64,000 bases of DNA. Source: Plectrocnemia conspersa. Lineage: Eukaryota; Arthropoda; Insecta; Trichoptera; Polycentropodidae. How positions within the stretch are numbered: the first letter of the stretch is position 1; the number at the start of each line of letters is the position of its first letter. A program made the position numbers and the translations under genes. The DNA lies in assembly GCA_009617715.1 (NCBI GenBank), contig VTFK01000166.1, forward strand, positions 310,001 to 374,000, in the 5' to 3' direction. The notes below the pieces were generated by a model that was not told where the DNA came from, searched no databases, and saw nothing but the letters and a program-made list of their open reading frames with translations. Positions 33,601 to 44,994 of this stretch are shown here, in pieces.

Positions 33601-36600
33601 GATAACACCTGAATGATCCACAAATGAAGTGTAAAGAAACAAGAGATGAAAAAATGTCTATATCGTTGAAATATATACATTTCTCGCAGTTACTTTTTTA
33701 TGATGAGGAATTTACATAATGCTTTTTTTAAATCGTTCATTTTTTAATCGTTTCTTTGGAATAAAGTGTTTTATGTTAGTAGAGTATAAATTATTTAATT
33801 AATTTTGACAGCCTATTGAGTTTCAACATTTTCATTGAGGAAAGTGATGATACATGTTTATAATATCTAAACTGCTGCCTCGCATCATTTAATGCACGAT
33901 AGACCTGTATAATTGTATCTAAACTAGGTCAATCTAGGGTTTCTCGCGAATTGCACTGTTATAGTCGGTGACCAATACCTGAAAAACCTAGGTTCAAATC
34001 CCATATGTTTTAAAATTTATATCATATCTGAGAGATTGGAATTGGTGATTAATATCCCTATATATTACTAATCTCACAGATTGTTACTAATCTCAAAAAT
34101 TGAGTAGTGAAATTTATTGATTGAAATCTGTAAGTGTCTTATTAATTATTTGTAGATGTTGATTGTGTTTACCCCGCTTTTTGATTAATGATAAATCTTC
34201 TGTTTAATTAGCATTTATTCTACCTATCCAATTACAGTGGCGGCTTCTTATCACTTCCAATGTTTTCTCATAATCATTGCTATTAAAATATATAAATTAA
34301 ATATCGCCTAGTTAATGTATAATTGATTAATTGTTTGCGCTTATTATATTTGTATTGTGATGATAAAATGTACATCCACACACTTTTATTCCTTGATTTT
34401 CAATCTAATGCAACGACGAGATTAGAATACATGTAAACAAGTATTTTTAACTACACGCGAATCTTCGATCTAATATCCATGTAAATATTTCATAATAGTA
34501 ATAATTTATTATAGCCGTTTTAGCCAGCGTCTAAATCTGGCTTAGCGAGTGAATAACCTCGCTGATTGAAATTAACCCAGTTGGAAATGCGAGATTTCCT
34601 ATTTAGAAAAAAGTACATATAGGAGTAGAGTTGGTTAGCGCTAACGTCCCGAATTTAATTTAAGAAATCACGGTCACCCAGCAGCCATGTGTCAAAGTCG
34701 GCAACTTATTTCCGATCTTTAGATTTTAGGACTGCAATATAAATCGATTCATGGACAGTTTATTAATAGAATAATGGTTCACTTTACCACTGAGCGATGA
34801 CCTATTGACTCAATTGTTAAATTGGTATTGAGGCAAGTTATGATTATTTAAAGTAAATCGCATAAAAAAAGAGCAAAACTATGTCAATGTCAGAGTGAAA
34901 ATTAGGTCAAATTGACGTTATATAGATGTTTCCTTGATATGATTTTTTCTAAAGTCGGGCCCCTCAAGGAGAAAGGGCTCCGGGAATTTGTCTCCTATTC
35001 GTCGTTATTGCAAAAAAAATGCAAAAGAGAAAATATTTAGAACTTTCCGGCATAGAACTACAAATACGATGCATGTGTTATTCTTATCTCTTCGGCATGA
35101 AAGTATCAGTTTATCTTTTGACTTCAGCCAAATACGTTCTTCTCGTACTCGTGATTCTAAATAAATTCAGAACTGCGGATTTAGGACTTATATTTTAAAG
35201 GCTACTATTTATTTACCTTACATATATTTTCTTTGATAATTATTTTAACCCATAATGCATAAAAAACAATCCGAACTGTTAAAGCAAATCTCTTGTAAGT
35301 GGATAGAGAAGACATTTTGAAACAATTCAAAAAATTCCGGAATTGACCGATATAGAATGCTCGAAAAATAAGTCAATCATTAGCAAATTACATTAAAAGA
35401 AAATCGCCCAGTTACTGCTGAAGATGGAATATATGTCAAAGCTATTATAAATTGTGCTTTTATTCGTGCATCCATCGAATAAAAGAGTTATACATTGCCA
35501 GTGAATCAGTCGGATACCAGAAAATTATTTTAAAATTTTCACGAAGGCAAAAATATCAGGAAGATGTGATCAATCTGCAACCCGAAGAATTTGAAATTAT
35601 TTTTAAAACCGACATTGTGACGGTAACAACTTAAGAAGCTAGCGCCATGAAAAAATTTGGACGTGAGAGTCGTGTCGAAAATAAACGAACGAACGATACA
35701 CGTTTTATATCATGCAAAAATTCCAAATGTAAAACTATGTTTGTGACCGGGCTTTAATAAAGCTCTAAATGAGACCAAATTATTTCGAAAAAGTCCAATG
35801 AAAGGTATAATTTCACAAAAATATGTAAAGACCGAAGATAATGTGAAATTCCTTAGTTTGCATGATCAAAATATTTTTTAAATTATGGAATTGCATCAGA
35901 AAATCTTTAATTGATCTTGACATCAGCCATACTAGGAATGAATCGAAGATGCACGTATTGGAAAATATTTATGAAGTACTTGCTCCTATGAAACTGGCAC
36001 TTGAAGTCACTTTATAGACTTCTGAAATTATTTTTAATTTTATTTTTAAAAAATATTTTAAATTAACACAATTTTATCTCACAAAATTTAAGCCAGAATT
36101 GAAGAAAGACGAAATAAAAGCCTCGTTAGTTTGATACATTTTTACGAAATTCCGATCATGTTGTCAATACAAACTAAGCTGTTCCAAAAAAGTATATTTA
36201 AAACATGGGGAATTTTTTCTAGTGTAAAAGTAATCGAGGAATAAAACACCGATTGCCATCTCAGTAACTGTCAATGAAAAGGAATTAAGCAATGCATTAT
36301 TGAACCACCAGAATATTACAACCGTGAGAATTAAAAGATACAACTTTCAAAAGGAGTTTCAGACTCAACTGGCAAGTGGACTCCGAATCTAGATATTTTG
36401 TAAAAATCATTGCTTACAATTAAGCCAACATCAACAGAAAGCGAGTATTTTCTATGACCGGAATATTTATCAGAAAAATGTTTGAGAAAAAATGAGCAAA
36501 TCGATATAGTAATTTTGCTCCAAAAAATTGTATTATGCATATCCATTAAATAAATATTTTTAATTTATGTTTTTCCACAGATAATATAAATTATTTTTTT

Positions 36601-39600
36601 AACATGATCATAATTTATTTATCTTACAGTAAATTATAATATTTTATCCTTTTCATAGCTTGTCAAATCATATATTTATGTACTACGTATGTCCTAAAAG
36701 TAATGAGAGGGAATTTTTGCGCTCCCCATGAAGGCTGCGTGAAGTGGGGGTCGCGATAGTTGAGGGGAATCTCGGACCCTCTTTTTGAGCCCGTGTCGGG
36801 CCTAACGATCGATACGTTACAGAAATGCATCCGTATAGTTCACTCTCGTCACGGACGAAAATGCAGCGGGACGTCGGGCAGCGTTACGCAATTAAATTTT
36901 GTGTGAAACTTGGAAAAACAGCTCCAGAATCATTAGACATGTTGAAGACGGCGTATGGAGCAGTTGCTTTGTTGTCAGCCCAAGTTTTCAGGTAACACAA
37001 TGCCTTTAAGGGTGAGTGTAAGGAAAAACCTTTAAAAATGTACCTAGTAATTTTCAAGATTGTTCTATAAATGTCAGACTATTCGCATATAAAAGATTTT
37101 TTTATGCAAGTGGTCCCTTAAAAAATTGGCAGGTGTAAACTTTACCACCCCTTTTCGCGTTCATACATCTTAACACTCGCGCTACTTTTGCAAATAAAGG
37201 ATAAACAAGAACAATGGACGGATCATCCCGATCGTTTCGTGTAAAATATTATTTTCACAAATACTTATGCTTCTCCAATAGCAAATATTCTTCATGAAGA
37301 TAATATGCTTTTGAAAGCCTTGGAAGATATTGCTCTAAAGACGTTGAGTCAAGACGTGTATATGCAAAGAAGGATGTGGATTAAGAAGAACCATTCACGT
37401 TCACTTGAGATGTAAATAGAAAAACGTGAAAGAAAGATTACTAAATTAATTTGAGTGAGTCATAGATTTCCCTCTTCTCGATAGTCCTGGATAGGAATAC
37501 AAAAATATACGTGTATCGAATCATCACTGCGACTCACAAAATGAACAAAAATTATCCCCAAAAACATAAAGTAGAATCGTCCAATGCTACGAAGAATGAC
37601 AGTTAAAACCAATGGACTTTGAAAATCAATCTCATCCTTTTTGGGACACATAATGATCAGATTGATTTATTTAAATCACCGTAAGATCTTCTTCAATTGT
37701 GATTCCTAAAACAATACAATGTAACACCGTTTGAGAAGGATGTTTTCAAACCTATTTTAACTTCAGAAAAAATAAAATATTTAGTGTTAAACTCTATTTT
37801 TCATAAGTTCAATGAATCTTATACATTTGACCATTTCATTGATATATTTGTTTCAATCAAAAATAAACATTCTGGTTCGCCATTTCAGGCTATATCTCAG
37901 TTTCCCATCGACAATCTTAGATTCACTCAACCCACATTTTACAAAATTCTTCAATAGTTTTTCTGCAAATTCTCCTACAGGTACCCAACTAAATTTATTA
38001 TATTATTTATTCCTAACTGACATATCTCTCAAAAATTAATTACTTTAACCTCGTGATTTGGTTAGTATTAATATTCACAGGTGGTTATTAATACTTTCCG
38101 ATTAGTCACACTGACGGTAACATATTTATAACACTATTAAACAGTGGAAATAGATACATATGTATATTAATAGTATATCCAAATTATTGAGGTGATAAAA
38201 AAATGTTATTTTATGAAACTTTTGCTTTGACTTTCTGTCAGAACACACCGGAAATAATTATTTATTTAATGCTTTTGATTGCTATTTCAAAGAAGACGAC
38301 ATACATTTTCATGTCTTTGTCAACACCACTGCTAAGTCATTTTTGATGAATCTGTAGTTCATTTTATAGTCAATATCCACAAAGGTTTTTTACTTCCAAG
38401 GCTTTCAGATCAAGTTACGTACTGCTGAGCATGAAAAGTTATGGAGATTCTTAAGATTACGGTTCATAATAAAAATACTTGTTTTATTTCAATTACTATT
38501 GATAAATAATATCACAAAAATCAAGCTTGATGTATTATACTTACTCTTAGCTTTTTGGAGCCTCAAATATCTTATATATAATTGTACTAGTCTTCAAAAT
38601 TAAATTGTTATTCTGTAAATCGTATCGCTCTGTATGAATGATTTAAAATAATATAAGTAAACAAAAGGAATATATTTAATTATAATTAATAAAAATTGAA
38701 CTTGCTCGATTGATATCTGGCCTGAGGTTTTGAATTCTTTTGTTTTTGATTGGAGCATTTAAATATAAAACAAGATGGCCGGCAGCAACGTGACAGTTGT
38801 TATTAAAAATAATTTTCGTTAATTTTACATGTGTTTGTTCGATTTGACTGAATATAAATATTCGAATTGCAAATTAATAAGCTACGTTTTAACTATGAAA
38901 ATTAGATATATACCTAATGTGTGTAATGATTAGAAGTATACATTGATTAAACTATATAAACAATCTTAGTAATGAAATCTTTATATTTTTAGTTCCGTCG
39001 ACGGGCTCCGAGACTGAAAAGTAAATTTTGTGATTTGCAATACATCAAAATTATCATTGCTTCTGAAAAATAATCAAAAACAGTAAGAGCTTTATAACTA
39101 TACGAGACGTTATATTCTTATATATAGTTGCCCCAAGACGTAGTACGGTAGATTATGACTTTTTCATACAAATGTCATATGTACCTATAGTGATAAAGCG
39201 TCGTTAGCAAATAATATACAAATGGATAAAAGTTATAAAAAACAGTATAGAATTAAAAATATAATTTAAATTATTAAAATCCAATAACGTGTCAAAAAAA
39301 AAAACATTTCAGTCGTTTCAAAATATCACATCTACGTTAAGGTGTTTTATCAACTTTTGTTTTATACAATCACTTTTCTTAAAGTATGGCCAAATTTAAG
39401 TTTATCACTTGGAGCAAACATAATATGTTCTTTAAAAAAACAAAATACCTGCTGGTAATATGGGAAATAAAGTAAATAGTTCGTAGATATCAAATATTAG
39501 CATTAGATAAATATTTGGATTACGGAAAAGAGCAAAACTTCTATAATTGTATCATAAATTGAGAAACCTGAAATGGTATAATCAACTTTATTGTTCTTAT

Positions 39601-42600
39601 TGTATATAATAAAATCTATATTGTATCTACGTTAAAGGTTTTTATGATTTTTTCATATTTAGTTATTTTTCTTATAGAATGGCCTAAATTACAATGTTCG
39701 GTAGTAGTAAACTTATATATGTTCTTCATTAAACAATATACTTGCAGGTAATATGAGAAATAAAGTGTGTTGTAGATTTCGAGTAGATATTAAGAACATA
39801 ATAAAAAAATTTAAATTAACCACTGACAACCAAAGGGACAAAAATAAAGTAGTAACTGACGAATTGCCCAGAAACGCCCTTTCATTTGAGATTAAAGAGT
39901 ATATAACAATAACTTCTGTTATTATGTTGATTATTTAGACCTTTGAGGGCATATAATATATCCTTATTAGCAGATAGGTTAATGTTGAATATGCACTTCC
40001 AATTACTGATGTTTCTCCTCTAATATTTGGACCTAAAACAATAATAAAAGTTTTGATATGATCAAAATTGTACATTTTTATATAACGATATCTTTACAGA
40101 TAATAATACATATAGTTTTTTATTTCCTTTCAAAATAATAGCAATTCTAAAGATGCTTAGTGATCATGTTCTTTTGAATATATTAGGATTTACAGGCGGC
40201 CTTCGACTTTCACACATAAATGTTTCGCATTTGAGATATGCGTTTTTTATTGGGATCACAATCATCCATAATATTTAAAAATTTGTCAAGATGCGTGAAG
40301 GCTTCATTCTTATTTTTCATTGTTAAAGATTTTCCAAAATAAACCTGTCTCATCTAGATTAAATATTTGGTTAGAGGAATATTCTCCATCTTCAATAATT
40401 TTGAATAATTAGGAAATAAATTCTTTTGCAGCATCTTTATCCGCATCAGCCGATTCTCCAGTAAATCTAATGTTATGAAAAGAATACCTCATTTTAAAAT
40501 TGTAAAACCAACCATTACTTGTTTGATAATCGGGTTAAAATATTTTTTTAATCTATCCTTCCAATCTTTGTGCAAACTAAGAGCTTTTGTTTGAATAATT
40601 GAAATACTCAGAAGGACATATTTTAGATGTTGGTCATCGATCCATGATGACAAAGATTTTTCCATTTCATCCATGTTTTTTTGTCGTGTTTTTTTAACGT
40701 ATTCCTTAATTATATTTTTAGTTTGCAAAATTGAACATATCGTAGACCTGTTTGTATCATATAAACATTCGATTGAAGCAAAAGATACACTGCTATCAGA
40801 ACGTCCAATAATTTCTATCTTTGTCTCGAATCGTGTGAAGTTTATGGGTCCTTGATTTATTTTTGTTCGTATCAACACTGAATTTTTTCCGCTTCTCACT
40901 CATGTTCATAATTTTTCTAAAAAAAAAAATATTTTAAAAAAAAATGTTTTTTTTTTTTAAATGTGCGAAATAGCGAATTATACGAAAGTCGAACGTTCGA
41001 AAGTCGAGGGCCGCCTGTAGATTATATTTTAATATATACACAGAACCTATGAATGGTAAAAAATCAAATAGCTCTAAGTTCTCGGAAGTATAATTTAATT
41101 TATCACAAATGGTTTATCGGCATAATGGTGTAAATGAATTTAGGCTGAGTTGACAGTTCGAGTTTTTGGTCTTAGCATCGGATTAAGTGGGCATTACATT
41201 TCAACGTTTGCGAACGTTTAATAACTCAATCGCATTATTACTTTATTAATTAAAAATAGAAAATGTTTGTGTTTTACCGTTTAAAAATCATAAGAATATT
41301 TAAAACTAGTAAAAAATATAAAAATATAAAATACTATATATAAATTGTCTACAACCAATTAATAAGTTTGCTCAATAAAATGTAAAAATATAGTTATATT
41401 ATATACGACAATTATTATAACCATACAACAAATCATGTAGCAAAAGTAATTTAATTTGATTCCTGATTTAATTTTGAAGGGTTGCAAAGTCATTCTCGCT
41501 GCTCCTCTAAAACGTATTTTTGATCTAATTCTCAAGACATCGTCATTTCCTGATCTATAAAAGTGCACAAAAGTCACCCCTATTCATAAAAGGGTGACAA
41601 ATTACATATAAAGAACTATAGACCACTCGCAGTTTTGTCAGCTCCTACAAAATTGTTTGAAATATTTATCCATATATATGTATTTAATCGCTTTCAGAAA
41701 GTTTTGTTGGACCAACAGCATGGGTTTTGTCCCGCCCGTTTCACTGTTATTAATCTTCTGTCTTTCACTAAAACGGTGACAAAATCTCTCGATGAGGGAA
41801 TTCGAGCAAACGTCGTATATACAGATTTTGAGAAGGTCTTTGGCAAGGTTTGTTACGGGTTATTATTAAAAAAATTGTCGAACCTCGGTTGCTCGGATGA
41901 TTTAACTCGGTTATTCGTTTGTAACCTACGGCGGCCGATTGTCGAAAGAATATATCACTTCCTCAAGGGTCTTTATGTTATTCTTTAATGACATAGATAC
42001 GGTAGTTACAAATTCATGTTTTCTTCTGTACGCAGATGATTTAAAATTGTATAAATGCATTCGATCTGTTGCGGACTCCTCTCTACAGAGTAATTAAGAC
42101 TCCCTATGGAGATGGGCTTCCGTTAACCGTCTGCCCTTTAGTGTAGGAAAGTGCCATACTGTGTCATTTTATCAATCCCGTTCGCCATCAGTATATTCCT
42201 ACGATCTCAGTGGGAACATTTAGACTAGAGAAACTTCCATTAAAGATCTCGGAATCACTTTTGAGAGCAAGTGGAGGTTCTCTCTACACATACACAATGT
42301 CTATGATAAATCTTCCAAGATGCTCGGCTTTATTATGAGGAACGCTTTTCACTTTGCCAATCTGTCAGTTATTCGCACCTTAGTTCGTAACATTCTTGAA
42401 TCGGGATCTAAAATTTGGAATGCCCGAATAACCAAATATTCTCTTTTAGTAGAAAAGATTTAAAAAAATGTTTTTAAGATACCTTTATAAAAAGACATAT
42501 GGTTATTATCCGTTTTTATATCTCAGTGTCTTTCTTTTAGGAGCGTTGGAATATGTTGCGTGTAGGGATACGCGTGCTGGTCTGTAGTGGGTTTGGTGTA

Positions 42601-44558
42601 AATCTTTATTAAGATCGGCCGACTGCTGTCAAATTGTGACATTCCTGAACGCTGTAAGACGGCGTTCGCGAACGCATACAAAAGACAGGATATGATTCGC
42701 TGAGTTCTCGCAAAAAGTTGTACATCGCTAATCATGTCCTCAAATTACTGAAGGGTGCTGTCGTAGAGCTATTCTCGAGGAATTCCAGTTTTGGGTTCCA
42801 GAACATCTTCGAGAATCACGATCGCGTACTCTTTTGATGGCCGCTGGGGCTAGGACGTTCGCACTTGCAGAATCGCTTATGGCTGTGGCCAACCGGCTCC
42901 TTAATACGCTGGCATTGCACATTGATCTATTTAATGTCTTTAATATATAAGGAATTAAAAGATTTTTTTTATTGTTTTTACTACGTACTAACATACATTA
43001 GGGATGATACAGGAAAGCTGCAGTTAATTATAAAAATATTCAATAATTTAATATATTTTAATCATTGTTAATAAAAGTGTCGTTACGCTCTTTCAGCATC
43101 AGTGAAGAGCACGTAGATTCACCAATCAAAGCTTCAGTATTGGACGAATCTCCAATTCCAGGCGGCAACCCTAAATTCAGCACTACCAAACTGTTCTACT
43201 GCAAAACTGGATACTTCTTGAAAGTTGACCTAAATGGAAAGATCCTCGGAACGCAGGACGAAAACGACAAAAACGGTCACTGTCACATTGCTGCTTAATA
43301 TTATATTAATGTTAACATAACAATTTCATTATTGATTAGCTATAACGTGTTTAATTGCTTGCGATTTACTTTACTTGTTACTAAAGATGCAAAAGCAACG
43401 AGGTTTTTTTTATATGAGGACCTTATATGCAAAAACTTCTCTGTAATTGTTATTTTTAGATTTAAATGTCATTTAAAGCATGATAAATTTGAGAATATGT
43501 ATCACTAGATTAAATACCAAAATATAAATTTGATTGTAGTAAAGTCACATGTGTGATGATTAACAAAGAGAAGCTTTTGCATCTAATGTGATTTTTTAAT
43601 AATGTGTATTTTGTTTGAAATTCTTAAATGCATTATTATTTGCGGAGAATTATTTTAAAACTCGCTTACTAGACACCAGTTGGTAAGCAGTAGGCGATTT
43701 TTTAAGTAAGGCTCTTCGTTTATATGATTGAAATGTTATTAATGTTCTAAAGAAAAAACAATAGCTAGTCAATATAGTGTTAAAGCCAAACGGCTGATAT
43801 GAGCAATCTTTCATATGAACCAAATAGCCACCCAGGTCAGACTCGTGTAAACCTACGAAGCATAATAATTATTTTCGATGATGCAAATACTCAATATAAC
43901 AAAAGTCACCGTGGTCTTGAATTGATCTATTTTAATAAAGTATTTATATTATCTTTTTTTTAATACATTTTACTCAATTTTCCCAGTTCTTTTAAAGCTC
44001 AAAAACTGATTATGTTTATTATTTTAATTTTAGGTCTGATACAAGTGTCTTCAGCAGGCCAGGCCGGGCACGTTCATCTGAAAGGTGTGATGGCAAATTT
44101 ATATGTAGCTTTCGATAATAAGGGAAAGCTATATGGAGAGGTAAATATACTACAATACATCAAGCGTGTCAAACTCAAAGGATATTGCGGGTCAAATAAT
44201 TTTTCATGAAAACAGTTATACTAGCTGGGTCGCAAAAATATTCGTTGGGCCACAAGTTTGACATCCTTTGTATTACATAATTATAAGATAACAATGTCCA
44301 TTACATTGTAATCTGTTTCATGTTACAAATAAATATAAAACAATATATAAATATGCTCTTTTATAGCCGAACAAGGATTTCATGGAAACGGTGTGGATTG
44401 AAGAAGTGCTTGGCCTATATAACATCTACTTGTCAAAGCGTTACGCTCACCTCGGGTGGCATTTGGCCATAAAGCGGTCTGGCAAGGCAAAGAAAGGATC
44501 CAGAAGCTCATGGGGCCAAAAGTCCATACAATTCTTACCAAAGTCTATGGAGTTGTAG
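30508..44558 (+). CDS. Fgf1: Fibroblast growth factor, FGF1-type ligand
   Basis: Exons 30508-30626, 43097-43275, 44034-44140, 44367-44558; 198 residues with all phases consistent. FGFs bind heparan sulphate and FGF receptors and signal through Ras-MAPK. Residues about 70-195 form the FGF beta-trefoil: LFYCKTGYFLKVDLNGKILG (strands 1-3), VHLKGVMANLYVAFDNKGKL (the 'IKGV..YLAM' block) and WHLAIKRSGKAKKGSRSSWG followed by QKSIQFLP, the heparin-binding glycine box. No signal peptide is visible at the N terminus (acidic, serine-rich, MSLAGDGYSSESSDDYLDNF), as in FGF1/2-type ligands that leave the cell by unconventional routes. An RQKR motif at residues 25-28 fits the furin consensus. Small size and lack of a long C-terminal tail separate it from branchless and pyramus/thisbe. 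The symbol follows beetle usage and is by class, not proven orthology. Confidence 0.88.
30627..31240. other. FGF intron 1, first part, AT-rich
   Basis: No gene or element recognised apart from AT-rich homopolymers near 31050-31240. The intron continues to 43096 and carries most of the transposon relics of the window. Confidence 0.5.
31240..32215 (-). pseudogene. Tc1/mariner transposase relic, interrupted by a foldback element
   Basis: Minus-strand reading, with stops and shifts. From right to left it gives ENYVRSSQPVDRDTMYRHIH (first catalytic part), YTFLGMLIIKIATYGV and KVTFWCALWSGGVIGLYFF (the 'TVWCAL..GVIGPYFFE' block). Near 31310-31400 comes a piece like KSCDLTPLDIFLWRY (the conserved 'LTPLDFFLWGY' near the last catalytic residue). 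The 147-bp foldback at 31510-31656 lies inside it. Dead copy. Confidence 0.72.
31510..31656. mobile_element. Foldback/MITE-like element with ~50-bp inverted arms
   Basis: Left arm GATACATTCCCTTTCGCTTG at 31510 and right arm ending CAAGTGAAAGGGAATGTATC at 31656 pair with one mismatch. Pairing continues inwards (GTGACGAGAGTGAGTGAG against its complement) over about 50 bp each side. It is GC-rich relative to the host sequence. Target duplication is not evident. Confidence 0.75.
32215..35080. other. FGF intron 1, AT-rich, one SINE, no other element recognised
   Basis: Short open frames here (32228-32422 minus, 33126-33317 plus) have no recognisable family and compositional features of random AT-rich sequence. 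A SINE at 33925-34180 is listed separately. Confidence 0.45.
33925..34180 (+). repeat. tRNA-derived SINE (copy 2, best preserved)
   Basis: ATAGTCGGTGACCAATACC then box B-like GGTTCAAATCC (33991-34001), then a body (ATCTGAGAGATTGGAATTGG) and a distal block GTTGATTGTGTTTACCCCG near 34159. The head aligns with copies at 11975-12130 (minus) and 24640-24815. tRNA origin is inferred from the box A/box B spacing. Confidence 0.6.
35240..36560 (+). pseudogene. Degenerate transposase-like pseudogene, possibly hAT
   Basis: Plus-strand fragments in shifting frames: ASESVGYQKIILKFSRRQKY (35452-35634), SKMHVLENIYEVLAPMKLAL (about 35940-36010) and TVNEKELSNALLNHQN (about 36270-36320). The LENIYEVLAPMKLALE phrase resembles a block found in hAT-like transposases of insects. 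The assignment is tentative. Confidence 0.35.
36684..37020 (+). pseudogene. mariner element, 5' end and truncated transposase
   Basis: A terminal-repeat-like TACGTATGTCCTAAAAGTAA starts at 36684. From the ATG at 36861 the translation MQRDVGQRYAIKFCVKLGKT, then APESLDMLKTAYG and AQVFR, matches the N-terminal helix-turn-helix of mariner transposases. A stop replaces the expected tryptophan (R*HNAFKGE), and similarity ends near 37020, so the 3' two thirds are missing. Confidence 0.75.
37020..38580. other. FGF intron 1, unassigned
   Basis: Scattered short frames (for example ANILHEDNMLLKALEDIALK at about 37275-37340) suggest decayed coding material, but no family can be named. The rest is AT-rich spacer. 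Confidence 0.4.
38580..41470 (+). repeat. 2.1-kb dispersed repeat, copy B (with Tigger insertion)
   Basis: Collinear with 24838-26965 along its length once the 825-bp insert at 40193-41017 is removed. The shared 61-codon frame is at 39753-39938; it differs from copy A at seven residues, mostly by replacement changes, which argues against selection on it. It lies directly before the LINE fragment at 41475. Confidence 0.75.
40193..41017 (-). mobile_element. Tigger/pogo-type DNA transposon, internally decayed
   Basis: Terminal inverted repeats CAGGCGGCCTTCGACTTTC and GAAAGTCGAGGGCCGCCTG, flanked by TA at 40191-40192 and 41018-41019. Minus strand: a 136-codon frame (40899-40489) with a CENP-B/jerky-like helix-turn-helix part (YDTNRSTICSILQTK, SSWIDDQHLKYVLLS). 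Then in another frame (about 40340-40390) comes QIFNLDETGLFWK, the signature around the first or second catalytic Asp of Tigger transposases. At 825 bp it is too short for a full transposase. The empty site is preserved in copy A near 26505-26520. Confidence 0.85.
41475..42960 (+). pseudogene. Non-LTR retrotransposon (jockey-like LINE), reverse transcriptase part
   Basis: Plus-strand, frame-shifted. It starts in APLKR..LILKTSSFPDL-like sequence. An open frame at 41635-41988 gives SAPTKLFEIF, VLLDQQHGFCPARFTVINLL, TDFEKVFGKV and LKKLSNLGCSDD. Next come LLYADDLKLYKCI (the catalytic YADD, about 42027-42065), KDLGITFESKWRFS and SKMLGFIMRNA. The 3' part reaches about 42960, with stops. It is 5'-truncated and dead. 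Related fragment at 8930-9420. Confidence 0.8.
43097..43275 (+). CDS. Fgf1: FGF exon 2, start of the beta-trefoil
   Basis: Acceptor GCTCTTTCAG before 43097. The donor consistent with phase and homology is the weak GTCACT after 43275; reading through instead would stop after GHCHIAA at 43298. It encodes SEEHVDSPIKASVLDE and KLFYCKTGYFLKVDLNGKIL, ending GTQDENDKNG. Confidence 0.82.
44034..44140 (+). CDS. Fgf1: FGF exon 3
   Basis: Acceptor TAATTTTAG before 44034, donor GTAAAT after 44140. It encodes LIQVSSAGQAGHVHLKGVMA and NLYVAFDNKGKLYGE, the central FGF strands. Confidence 0.88.
44367..44558 (+). CDS. Fgf1: FGF exon 4
   Basis: Acceptor TCTTTTATAG before 44367, stop TAG at 44556-44558. It encodes PNKDFMETVWIEEVLGLYNI, YLSKRYAHLGWHLAIKRSGK and the basic heparin-binding end. 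The aromatic NIYLSKRYAHLGWHLAIKR block matches FGF1 NTYRSRKYTSWYVALKR. A polyadenylation signal AATAAA follows at 44759-44764. Confidence 0.9.
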   Translation, partial: PNKDFMETVWIEEVLGLYNIYLSKRYAHLGWHLAIKRSGKAKKGSRSSWGQKSIQFLPKSMEL

Positions 44559-44994
44559 GCAATACTCTTCGGCTTGCAACGATGATAATATCATCGATTC
44601 CATTTTCAAGTATTTATTATTTATGTTAAGTGCAAAGAGAGCAGTATTTTTTTTATATCTACAACATTATTTTCTTGATATTATTTATTATATGTAAATA
44701 CATATATAATACATCAATCATATTTATTAGACTTGTATGTATTTATTTATATTTTGAAAATAAATATAGATTATATTTATAACAATATTAATGATTTAAT
44801 AACAATTTTATTTATTTTACCTGGATCCAGTAATTTTATCAATTTCCATGACTTCAGATAATTATTGAATCATCAGCCAGGAAAATGAGGTTGAAGATCA
44901 ATGAAACAAAACACATGACAGTTGTGCCTAGTATGAGGAGCCAGTATCCTGAAAATCTCGAAATGAACGAGTACACTTTTGAGTTTTTGTTTTT

